Shown here: positions 1 through 9,578 of the stretch, one piece after another
How the letters are laid out: every line of letters starts with the position of its first letter
How positions within the stretch are numbered: the stretch's first letter is position 1
Assembly: GCF_002775205.1 (NCBI RefSeq)
Contig: NC_036453.1
Location: 3,871,103-3,935,102, forward strand
Direction of reading: 5' to 3'
Length of the DNA: 64,000 bases
Origin: Xiphophorus maculatus
Taxonomy: Eukaryota > Chordata > Actinopteri > Cyprinodontiformes > Poeciliidae
Translations under genes and position numbers: made by a program
The notes under the pieces: generated by a model
Told to the model about the DNA's origin: nothing
What the model saw: only the letters and a program-made list of their open reading frames with translations
Databases searched by the model: none

Positions 1-720
1 GTTATTCTTTGGTTACCTAGCAACAATCTCTTGGGTAACTCGCACAGCAGCAGTTTCAGGTTTCGCCAGTGTGCCTCATAACTGCTTAAAAGTAAAAAAC
101 TAAATGTCATGCCAACTGTTCGGCAGGATTTTATGAATTTAAAATAATTTTAAAAAACTAACCAAAACATGCTTTTTTTTTTGACTGTTTGTTCATAAAT
201 GCCCTAAGAAAAGCTGTGCTATTAATTTCATTGTACTGCTTGCTGTACAATGGCAATCTAATCTAATCAGTAATTATCAATATCAACCGATATATGACAC
301 ATATACTGTGATACGTTTTTCAGCAAATACCACAATTTTCAGATAATCGTCGTATTTACCTCCTTTACCTTTTGACAGATCAACTGAGTGTTTTTCAACC
401 AGCAATATTTCCAAACAGCCTGATTTGTCTCTTGTGAGTCGAGCCGGACAATATGGCTGAAAAACGTATCACAATAAGTGTTTTATATCAGTTGAAATCG
501 ATAATTATTGATTAATTTTTGTTTTAAATACCTTAAATATTACCAAACTGGTGGCCTAATCTTTCCTGTTGTATCCAGTTTTTACTAGACGCCGTTGTTT
601 AGTTTTAAGTGGTTATGAGGCTCAGTGGCGAAACCTTAAACTGCTGCTGCGCATGTTACTCAACATGTTGTTGCTAGGTAACCAAAGACTAGAGTGAGTG
701 AGTTGCTAGGTAACCAAAGA
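1..720. repeat. Foldback (palindromic) MITE-like element
   Basis: The left arm (about 9-110) and the right arm (about 606-690) are inverted copies of each other. Both carry CTTTGGTTACCTAGCAACAA at the outer end, followed by matching CAGCAGCAGTTT and GGTTTCGCCA blocks. A second inverted pair lies inside (about 268-345 against 440-515, sharing GTGATACGTTTTTCAGC). The outer right end is partly duplicated (GTTGCTAGGTAACCAAAGA at about 670 and again at 702). No coding potential is seen. The shape fits a non-autonomous foldback DNA transposon. The left boundary may be cut by the window edge, so no target-site duplication can be read. Confidence 0.7.
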
Positions 721-1740
721 GTGAGTTAGCTGACTCAGTTTAGAATGGGGAAAGAAAATCACAAAAATTAAATGTTTGTTTTTTGGCTGCACTATAAAGA
801 TCCAAAGAGTGACTGCAACGCTCTTCGGTGAGAAGGCAGTTATCGAGAGAAGGTCAGTGAAGCGTGAAGTCGAAGAAGCTATTTAAAAGAACTGTAAACA
901 CTAAATCATGTCGACACATGTCTGCTGTTCATTCAGGGTGTGAGACAGAAAGACATTTTCGCAGATAACAGGAAGGCTGATTCCTGTGAGCAAAGCTACT
1001 CTGTACATGTTTGAAAATCTCTGTTATGATAAGTTTCCACATTAAGTCACACAGAGGATGTTGGGTTTTTTTCATGCTAGCATTGCTAACCATGATAATC
1101 ACTGAAACAAGTCAACTTTATCACTCTATTTTGACTTGTAAAATATCAATAAACCACCTTCTCACACACACCCAGTGTGACATCACCTCTTAAGGTAGGA
1201 AGGCTAAAAAATATTTTTAATGCTGACCAAGTACTTTATATTTTAGTTTTCAAAAAGAAAAAGGAGTCTACTTAGATTTATATCACTGGAGGAGGAATTA
1301 ATGTTCTTTTTCTCTAAGATAAAACTTGAATTTAAATTTGTGAACATTGAAGTTCAGTGCAGATTAAACCCAATTTAAAGTTTGTATATCATATTTAACT
1401 ACATGATTATTCTCCCAAACACCCTGAAGATCCTTTAATACTTCACAAAAAGCTCTTTGCACTTCTGAAATGATTCCAGCGTCTGCAATCTCATGCACAG
1501 ACTGTCCGCTCCTCTCGCTCGTCCCGTAACCACAGTAACTGACTGTTTCTTTGAGAGGCCGTCTGTGATTTTTAAATAACTAAAAGAACATCCAAGAATT
1601 TCGCCGGTGGCCCAGCAGAACATGCACAGACAGAACCGAGCGGCCGCTGCTAGTACTCTGACGCATGATCTTGTGTGTGTGCATCTCCTCAGGCGTTCCT
1701 ACATGTCATCTAGTTTTAGCCACTTAATCACAGCTGATCG
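721..1740. other. Intergenic stretch, nothing recognised
   Basis: AT-rich sequence without a supportable exon, RNA gene or repeat that I recognise. Short open frames here have no family resemblance. Confidence 0.5.
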
Positions 1741-1742
1741 CA

Positions 1743-1744
<2 letters not shown>

Positions 1745-1797
<53 letters not shown>
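1745..1797. repeat. (CA)n microsatellite
   Basis: About 26 uninterrupted CA units followed by a short CT run (1798-1808). It produces spurious poly-Thr/His and poly-Cys/Val frames on the two strands. Confidence 0.95.
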
Positions 1798-1800
<3 letters not shown>

Positions 1801-1808
1801 CTCTCTCT

Positions 1809-2842
1809 GCGCCCACTAACCGTACGTGTGACTGGCTGCAGGCCACCTCGTGCCTACGCTTCATGTGGAGAAACTTTATAGAGGAAGTTTGACAGTCTGT
1901 TGTTCTCTGTCTGCAGGGATAAACCAAAATCAGACGAAGGAAGGAGACGGAGTTGCAGTTTGTGACGTTAAGGAGAAAGTGCGTCACTGCGCGACATGTT
2001 CTGCTGACGGCTAACTCACAGCAGTTCTTCACTGGCAAGCTTTATGTTCCTGTATGCATGCTAAAGCTGCCAGCTGAAGAACTGCTCTGGTCAGCCCTGC
2101 CCTGCATGACTCAAGAAGAAGAAGATGGACGCTGCTGGGAAAGCAGTTCAGTAAACTGGATATTTATTTTACGATTTGAATCAGTTGTATTTTGTGTTAA
2201 CCTATTAATTAGTTTTTGTGGTAAAATCTTGTGTTCCTGCATGGATGTTGAGAGTGATGGGATTTTTCCGCCTTACAATAAAGAACAAAATGTTCCCTTC
2301 TGAAGTCTCATAGTACGCTTCAGAGTGAAGGCAGTAAAACCCCACAGCAGCGATCGATCTCATGTCCAAAAACTGAAAATAAAACCTCACAGGTATTGAT
2401 TTAAAAACTGAAAACTCTTGTTTCCTGCTTCCTTGAATGCTCTCCATCAAGTTTTAAGACTCTATAAGTGTGGCCTCGGTTCAGTTGCTGTTACATATAC
2501 TCCAGAGGAAAAGAAAGGGGTAAAAAACTTGCATAACGTCTGTTTTTCAATGCCTGAAGGCGTCTTCGGCTTTTCATCAAATTCCTCCGCAGCACGTTCA
2601 TTTGTGAAGTCACAGGACAAACATGGAGAGGTGCTGGGATTTATTACTGAGGAGAAAAGTGATTTTAAGAATTTAGCTTAAATATTCCTGGGTTTTAGTA
2701 AATTTAAGATGAAGACATTTGAATAAAATATGCAGACTAATTAAAAATATATCACCGAGGTGTAAACATGACCTGTAGGAGTTTGTTGTTAAAAACGAAT
2801 AAATAAATTATTTTTAAACATTTCTGTGTTTTTACTGACCAG
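1809..2842. other. Intergenic stretch with unassigned open frames
   Basis: The stretch holds a polypyrimidine-AG at about 1905-1917 followed by an open stretch to a stop near 2026, and an 87-codon open frame at 2418-2681. Neither resembles a known family. They could be exons of the same unassigned gene proposed at 2843-2943, or chance. Confidence 0.3.
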
Positions 2843-2943
2843 CATAAACTTGTGAGCGCCTTGAACGGCCTGGGCTTGGTGTGCTTCCTGAAACTCGCCA
2901 CCAGGTGGTGCAAAAGCAAACAGATGGACGAAATGTTGAGGAG
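2843..2943 (+). CDS. Candidate internal exon of an unidentified gene
   Basis: A pyrimidine-rich tract and AG (2841-2842) precede 101 nt that are open in only one frame (about 33 codons, including LVSALNGLGLVCFLKLATRW). A donor of good consensus follows (GAGGAG then GTAAAT at 2944). The frame has a hydrophobic segment followed by a basic stretch. The next plausible acceptor on the same strand is at 3845-3846; joining there would keep the frame for 11 more codons and end at TAG 3878-3880. I do not recognise the protein, and no start exon was found. It may be a chance splice-like arrangement. Confidence 0.3.
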
Positions 2944-3846
2944 GTAAATTCTCACTGAATTAAAATTGAGTTTAGTGAGACTTAAAAGTATGAAAGTAGT
3001 TTCTGTTTTGCATCTTTTAGGTTGAATATTTAATCATTTTAAACTTCAATGATTAATTGGAAGAATTTGATGCATGTGTAAGACCCACATTTGCTCAATT
3101 ATACATAATATTCAGTTAGTTTTTAAGTTAAACAAAACAAGACATAATTATCTCATTTGTGACACTGATTGCTAAATTAGAATAATTACAGTCCTGTGAG
3201 ATTTTCTTAATCTGAAACTAAGCAACACCGACACATTTGTAGTTATTCTTCTCACCAGACCTCTATTCAAAGTTGGTATCTTATGCATGCAAGAGCATAA
3301 ATCAAAATACAAGACATTTGAGTTTGTCAAACTAGTTTTACTGAAGATATTCTTATAATTCAGGTTTGTGTTCAAATATGTGGAAATAAAAACTTTTGTC
3401 ATTCTGCATCTACCCTCAGTGAAACTGCAGCACATATTTAATATGCCTGATACATAAAGCTAATTTAAATAAAATGAAAAAGTAGTTCAATATTACAGTT
3501 TAATAAATGGTTACAGAATTAGCTACTCAAACGAGGCTGTCTTAAACTTTAAATAGTAAATATATTTCTAGTTCATTTTGGAAGCATTTTGTTACATTTA
3601 CTGGTGGATGTGGAATTAAATACAACTTTATCATTTATTAATCAGTTACTTTCTAATAAACAACCAATTAATTTTATACTGTGTGTCAGAAATTCAGTTT
3701 TTCTTTTTTGGTTGCAAAATGTTTAATAAATAAAATTTTATAGCAACCTGTTGATGTTTTAACATGGTGTTCATTCTGTACGCACTCTATCACTATATTG
3801 AATGAATTGTGAATGAACAGTTTGTGGTGCTGCTCTCCATCTTCAG

Positions 3847-3880
3847 GATCACGGTGATGAGGAAAAGACAAATGTCCTAG
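3847..3880 (+). CDS. Candidate terminal exon of the same unidentified gene
   Basis: The acceptor is CTCCATCTTCAG, ending at 3846. In the phase set by the 2843-2943 exon it reads RITVMRKRQMS and then TAG. A different frame from 3847 stays open for more than 80 codons but is rich in AAA/AAT codons and out of phase with the upstream block. Which frame, if either, is coding cannot be decided from sequence alone. Confidence 0.2.
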
Positions 3881-4097
3881 TTGAAGCATCACCGTCCACT
3901 CCGGAACGAGACGCTGAATCGGTCAAACTCAAACAGTTAATCACAAATAATGAAGCTAAATTAAACCAAATTTCTTCTAAAATTAAATCCTCCCGTCTCC
4001 CCTATGGAAGGTGTAGTAATAATAAACTGCAATCAAATAAAAACAATTACGGAAAATTAGGCATTTCGTCTCAAATTCACGGATTCTTAAATTATAA

Positions 4098-4157
4098 CTC
4101 ACAATATTAGAAGATATTGTGAGTCAACTTTATGCATCTTCTGATGCATAAAGTTGA
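4098..4157. repeat. Two adjacent perfect hairpins
   Basis: Two perfect palindromes stand back to back: a 10-bp arm pair 4098-4107/4114-4123 (CTCACAATAT) with a 6-nt loop, and a 14-bp arm pair 4124-4137/4144-4157 (TCAACTTTATGCAT) with a 6-nt loop. The loops (TAGAAG and CTTCTG) are also nearly complementary to each other. Function unknown. Confidence 0.8.
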
Positions 4158-4751
4158 GCAGTCAGGTAAAGTTTGCATGTCGGTGTGCAGATGCTTGTCC
4201 TCACCTGCTCACGATGTTCAGCCGCTTCCCGCCGATAAACCCGGTTTTCTGGGGAAATCCTGGCGCATTTTGTAGATAATTGTCCATTCTGACGTGTCGC
4301 GGACCTCTAATGTCCAAAAATAAAACTGTCCGAGAAAGACCGTGGCTGGCAGCAGGTGACTTGGTACTTCAACACATTTCCAACTGGAGTGTTTGGAAAA
4401 TATATAGGTAGCCTATATACATATGCAGTTTATTTCTTGCAACAAAAAAAATGGACGAAACAATACCTTACAACTTAGATGGAAACAAAACTTTACTTAA
4501 TCTGATGTTACAAGTTCTAAAAGTGGTCAAAAAAAGATAATTTTTACCAAAACTTCCCGTCATCACACGAACAAAACAACCTCCACCGCCCCGCCGGTGC
4601 TCGTAATCACTTAAATCACAGGAGGGTCTAAACTTTACCAAAGTAATCTAAACATTTCAAAATGTAAAAAATAATTACAGATTTTGGTTTTAAACTAACT
4701 CGAGTACATTCTAAACTAAATTGATATAAATATTTATAAGAATACAACATG

Positions 4752-5541
4752 ATCAGGCCCGAAACCTGGGAGTAGTGATGGACTCTGACCTGAACCTCCA
4801 GAGCCACATAAAGACAGTCACAAAGTCGGCCTTCTATCACCTGAAGAACATTTCCAGGATTAAAGGACTAATGTCTCAGCCAGATCTAGAGAAACTCATC
4901 CATGCATTCATCTTCAGTCGTATTGATTATTGCAACAGCGTCTTCACAGGTCTGTCCAACAAATCAATCAAACAGCTGCAGCTGATCCAGAATGCTGCTG
5001 CTCGCGTTCTCACTAAAACCAGGAAGATAGAGCACATAACACCAGTTTTAAAGTCCCTCCACTGGCTCCCTGTAGCTCAAAGAATAGACTTTAAAATACT
5101 GTTGTTAGTTTATAAATCACTGAACGGCTTAGCACCACAATACATTAAAGATATGCTTTTATTGTATCAACCTTCCAGACCTCTCAGGTCTTCTGGTTCT
5201 GGTTCTGCTCTGCATCCCCAGAACCAGAACCAAACGAGGAGAAGCAGCTTTCAGCATCTATGCACCACAAATTTGGAACAAACTTCCAGAAAACTGTAAA
5301 ACAGCTGAAACACTGACTTCCTTTAAATCTCGACTAAAAACCCACCTGTTTAGATTTGTATTTGAAATGTAATCAATTACAAATTTATTGATGTAACTTG
5401 ACTTAATGCTTTGTTTTGATTATTGATTCTATATTGCATTGTGTTTCTGTGTTTGTAATGATGTAAAGCACTTTGAAATGTCTTGCTGCTGAAATGTGCT
5501 ATACAAATAAAATTTGATTGATTGATTGATTGATTGATTGA
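4752..5541 (+). mobile_element. 5'-truncated L2-like LINE, 3' end with (TGAT)n tail
   Basis: The reading frame at 4775-5299 matches the C-terminal part of L2/Maui-type non-LTR reverse transcriptase proteins: RNLGVVMDSDLN, then SRIDYCNSVFTGL, LQLIQNAAARVLT and LHWLPVAQRI. A small frameshift near 5210 shifts the end, where the alternative frame reads IYAPQIWNKLPENCK and stops near 5372. A short 3' UTR with TGCTATACAAATAAAATTTG follows, then a TTGA/TGAT tandem tail (5512-5541) typical of L2 integration. The 5' part is absent, so this is a dead copy. Related fragments lie at 12950-13075, 25600-25760, 44793-44875 and 52846-52910. Confidence 0.85.
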
Positions 5542-5544
5542 TGT

Positions 5545-5900
5545 GATGTGTGTGGGTAGGAAGGCCCTCCTGTAGCAGACTGTATTACGGTGACTCTGAA
5601 TAAGCATCTGACCGAAGACATTTCGGTGTGGCAAAACAGACTCATAAAGAGGATGATCAGATTTTTCTGGACTTTTTAAAGGATCTTCTTTGCTCAGTAA
5701 TGTTCTCCAGCCTCCCCAGAACAGAACCAGCCGTCTTTCGCGGCCATTTTGACACCCTGGCCCTGATGCTGCCACCCTAACAGATGGTGGCCGAAGAAAT
5801 TGCAGCCTCCACTTGAGGCTGACTTGTAGAAGATATGCATCATCTTGCTGCAACCTTGAGAAAAAAAGTTAGTTTCTGCACCTGAACCTCTCTTCAAATT
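5545..5900 (+). repeat. Dispersed non-LTR-like repeat, copy 1
   Basis: The block around TGTAGCAGACTGTATTACGG matches a block in 33520-33720 (TGTAGCAGTCTGTATTACAG). That second copy also carries the ACTTTATTGGTCCC start seen at 13285-13390. The pattern resembles the 3' part of a fish non-LTR retrotransposon, but the family is not certain. Confidence 0.5.
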
Positions 5901-6509
5901 ATTCCTCAGGTACAACCTTCTGCAGCAATTTTCATTTTAATGCCATTTTAAGTTCAAATGTCACCATTGGTAAAAGAAGGAGGATTTTAAGAACCCTTAC
6001 TGTCTGATAAAGGTACAATGACACTGGAGATGAAGCGACTTTTTTGTGCTAAGTTGGAGGTTAGCGTCAGATGTTAAGGTTGAGACGAAACTTTTAAAAT
6101 TATTTATAAAAAAAACAAAAAAGAAAATACAAATTAAGAATATTTAATTTTTTCTGGTCGATAGGGAATGTTTTTTTTTTTTTTTTTTGGTAAAAGGAAA
6201 AGAAAAATCGGGGAGCAAAAACCTGAGTTTGCAACCCCAATTTTAAGAAACAATGGAGCAGCTGCTCCACTTTTGTCACATTTCAGGTGTAAATATATTA
6301 AATAGAACAGACTGGTCCCTACCGAAATACATAGCTCATGCTTTTAAAAACAAGAATGCTATAAACATTTAGCAAAGGCTTTATTGAACTCATAAAACCA
6401 AAGATTTTCACAGGTCATCTGAGGTTCCTCCACTTAAAAACCTCAATAAGGCCAAACTTCGCAGTAGTTTCTCAGTCAGCAGATCGTAAATATACTGAAA
6501 GGTTTGTGA
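5901..6509. other. Intergenic stretch upstream of the TRARG1-like gene
   Basis: AT-rich with a long T run (6170-6188). No exon or repeat recognised. Confidence 0.5.
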
Positions 6510-6849
6510 TTCCGCGTCCGCTCTCTTTCCTTTCTCCATTACACGCACTTGGCCGCGTCCTGGCTGCTGATCTGGCTGCTGCCGCCGCGCGTAAATGGAA
6601 TGCTTTTACGCACCGCGCGCGTTCACTTTAAAGGAGGTTTAATCGCTTTTTTTGCCATTCCCATGCCTCGCCTGGTGCTTAGGGCTCCTGCGCTGGTGAT
6701 GCGCCGAGGATGAGAGGAATGGATGCTGTAATACCTCACAAAGCTAACACCAGAGGGTGGGGGTAAAACGCGAGGCGTGCGTCACCGGCAACTAAACGCC
6801 AGAGGGACAGAGACGTCAATAACATCGCGTTCATCAATAAGGAATCTGG
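6510..6849 (+). promoter_or_regulatory. GC-rich putative promoter and 5' UTR of the TRARG1-like gene
   Basis: The composition changes abruptly to CpG-bearing sequence (GGCCGCGTCC, CCGCCGCGCG, ACCGCGCGCG) just before the start codon, unlike the AT-rich flanks. No clear TATA box at a convincing distance was seen. An in-frame TAA at 6838-6840 closes the frame upstream of the chosen ATG. The transcription start is inferred to lie inside this block. Confidence 0.5.
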
Positions 6850-7718
6850 ATGGAGTTAGACGGTTTATTAAATAGGCCGCTCTCTGAATTTGAACGCTTT
6901 AATGTGATGACCCCCCAAGGAGAACAACTGAGGGAAGACTTACTGGGACCTCCATCCTACCGCTCGGTGATGGCTATCAACACTGATGCCGCTTTCGAGA
7001 AGAGTGGCCTGGGCGAGAGGGAAGTCTCCAACTTAACCGACTTCCAGGACACCGAGAAGCTGCTGAACAAAACCCCCGCCGAGCCGACCGGAGAGAGCAA
7101 CCTCAAACCCTCCGACTCCTTCCCTCTGAACACCAGAGGCAGCGTCCGCTCCCTGGACGCGGAGCAGAACGGACGCCGGTCCCCGCTGAAGTCGGGATCC
7201 ATCGGGCAGCTGACGGCCCCACCCAGATCTACTTCCCGGCTCAGCCTGGGCCAGCTCTCCTCCCCGGTTCCACCGGGATCCGAGCCGCCCAGTTACCTCT
7301 GGCTGGCCGTGGTGTCCTGCTTCTGCCCTGGAGTGCCGTTCAATGTCTGCGCCTTGTGGTACGCGAATGTGGTGAGTGTTTGCAATCCTTTAACGACTTT
7401 CTTCTAGTTTATTCTAGTTTTTTGGCACCACAGGTGGTTCTCCTCCAGCAACGCATTTAAATAATTAATGCTTGGTGAATTTTTCTTTCCCATCAGTCGA
7501 GGTCAGTTCTCCACACGGGAGATATCGAGGGAGCAAGAAAGTATGGGCGTCGATCAATGCTGCTCAGTGTTCTGGCGATGCTGACGGGTGTGGTTGTAAT
7601 CATCTTCATAGTGCTTACAATAGGTATGAAGACAGGCCGAGTGCTGGCTCACTGTAGGATGACTTAAATGTTTAAGATATTTTCCTTTGCTCTCTTTCTC
7701 TTAGAGGCCCAACAATGA
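6850..7718 (+). CDS. CD225/dispanin membrane protein, TRARG1 (TUSC5)-like
   Basis: Three exons, 6850-7371, 7497-7623 and 7705-7718, join in phase to 220 aa. The in-frame TAA at 6838 fixes the first ATG. Residues 1 to about 145 are polar, Ser/Pro/Gly-rich and probably cytosolic. The CD225 core follows: SYLWLAVVSCFCPGVPFN as a re-entrant or membrane segment with a paired-Cys CFCP motif, a loop SRSVLHTGDIEGARKYGRRS (the conserved GD-x-GA-x-x-x-GR pattern), then a second membrane segment LLSVLAMLTGVVVIIFIVLT, ending EAQQ. This arrangement is that of TRARG1/TUSC5, PRRT2 and TMEM233. TRARG1 regulates GLUT4 vesicle trafficking in fat and muscle. The N-terminus is longer than in human TRARG1 (about 177 aa). 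Family is sure; the exact orthologue is less so. It converges with gosr1. Confidence 0.8.
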
Positions 7719-8485
7719 ATCAAGGCGGATGGAAACAGTTTCCCTTAACTTCTCCAGATCTCTAAATTGCACAGAGGAAAGAGGATCTCAGATTGAAGAC
7801 GGAAGGAAGCACAAAATATGAGCTGAAAAAGTCTGAAGGAATTCCAATGTGCACATTTTTTTTGTTCAGTTTTTCTGCTGTGGACCAAAAAAGAAAAAAA
7901 AAGTATGAAGAAAGATGATGTGCGTCATTCGTCCTTTTCAGGAAACGCGCCTGCTTGATAACCCCACAAACTCAGGAACAAAGGAATGAGGAGAAATCCT
8001 TTCAGAAACCAAACTAGACGGACTTTAAGAGGAATTTAAGGACTCCCATAAGAACGAGTGTAATAGGGTGAAGATAAAGAAATGAAAGAGAAAGCAAACC
8101 CTGCCTGCTGTTTAAAAAAATCTGCTACAATCAACTGGACTTTTATGGCTGAAGGGAAAAAAATCTGTTTACAAAAAGTTTAAAATGGAGATGCACCGAT
8201 AAAGATTTCTTTTTTCAGGTCTGAACTTTAGATTTTCTGCATTTTATTCTGCAGGTTCTTTCATATTTTTAATAGTTCTGACTCCTAAAAGCTCGGCTTG
8301 GTTGGCTGATGCTTTCATAGCCACAACTTTCGACTTGCGGGCCAAATAATTAAGTTAAAAGCAAAAATATATTTATCCAATTAAAAAAGGCAAGAATATT
8401 TCTACAAAATAAACTAGAAAAGTCATATTTTAATGAAACTGTATGAGTTCAGGAATGGGCTTTATGTCACTCCTTTATGTCACTT

Positions 8486-8815
8486 CCATCCATCCATCCA
8501 TTTTCTAACACCCTTGTCCCTAGTGGGGCCGGGAGGGTTGCTGGTGCTTCTCCAGCTACGTTCCGGGCCAGAGGTGGGGTCACCCTGGACAGGTCGCCAG
8601 TCTGTCGCAGGGCAACACAAAGACAGACAGGACACACAACCATGCACACACACTCACACCTAGGGAGAATTTAGAGGGACCAATTTACCTGACAGTCATG
8701 TTTTTGGACTGTGGGAGGAAGCCAGAGTACCCGGAGAGAACCCACGCATGCACAGGGAGAACATGCAAACTCCATGCAGAAAGACCGCAGGCCGGGCATC
8801 AAACCCTGGACCTTC
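8486..8815 (+). repeat. Non-LTR-type 3' end repeat (RTE/Expander-like)
   Basis: It starts with (CCAT)n. Blocks follow that are very common in fish genomes: GTCGCCAGTCTGTCGCAGGG, TTTTTGGACTGTGGGAGGAA, then GAGAACATGCAAACTCCATG. Only the non-coding 3' portion is present. A shorter antisense fragment of the same repeat sits at 37380-37525. The superfamily is from memory and not proven here. Confidence 0.6.
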
Positions 8816-8997
8816 TTGCCCTTTGAAAACTTATTTAATGTAATGATTTGACTGTTCCTTTGGGTAAATTTTATAGTTCTATTTACTATAAAATCGAAAA
8901 GGGGAAGGTGTCACGCCCAATATATTTCAGCATTTTTATGTTTTGTTGGTGAAAAACATTTTAAAACGTGTCCTTCGCACCAATATTGATTTGGAAA

Positions 8998-9065
8998 TAG
9001 GGCCGCACAACATCATTCCAAGGGCTGCAAACGGCTCCTGGACCTTATTTTGGACACCCTTGGTT
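8998..9065. repeat. Remnant of a hAT-type MITE
   Basis: GGGCCGCACAAC and the end TTTTGGACACCCTTGGTT resemble the GGCCGCA...TTTGGACACCCCTGG pattern of a common fish hAT-like MITE. A similar remnant is at 40370-40443. Both ends are incomplete. Confidence 0.35.
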
Positions 9066-9578
9066 AAAAAAGTGATTTAATGAAAAGATTCAGATTTTTC
9101 CGTTTTCGACCTGTTGATTGGTGCATCTCTAGTTTAAAACATTTGAATCCTTTTTGCTGTTCTAGTTGATGTCCTGCTTCACGTGCTAACTTGATAAGCT
9201 GTACTGACTCCTGGTTGGCTTCCACATAGCTGTGTGAATGTTTACAATAATCTATAAACAATGAAACGGGGCGTTTCCCTTCATATGCACTCATGTTCGG
9301 ACTCTGATGCTCATGTTTATACCTTCATACTGTACGACTGTGCCATAGTTCTGCATGGCTGAAATAAACTTGACTGAGCATGACGGATTTGAACGCTCAC
9401 CACCTTTTAATTAAGAAAAATTTACATCAACAGAACATAATCCCAGGAAAATATTTCTTTAAGCATTTATAGTGTAAACATCGCAAGAAAACAACCTTTA
9501 GCGATTACTTCTCTCAGTTACAACACAGAGTAGCATATAAATCTCTTGGCAACATCTGGTCTGAGTTACAGCAGATAT

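Larger units (their letters stand above)
7719..9368 (+). other. Probable long 3' UTR of the TRARG1-like gene
   Basis: There is no further coding exon after the TGA at 7716-7718. A good AATAAA lies at 9363-9368, about 210 bp before the stop codon of the convergent gosr1 gene. If used, the 3' UTR would be about 1.65 kb and contain the repeat at 8486-8815. Extent is inferred from the poly(A) signal only. Confidence 0.4.

Noticed and set aside
1607-2038. Open frames of 70 and 104 codons across the CA microsatellite
   Set aside because: Most of their length is the CA/GT repeat read in frame; no family likeness.
5377-5915. Minus-strand frames of 158 and 73 codons
   Set aside because: They run antisense through an L2 3' UTR and a dispersed repeat; Asn/Ser/Ile repeats come from the TGAT tail.
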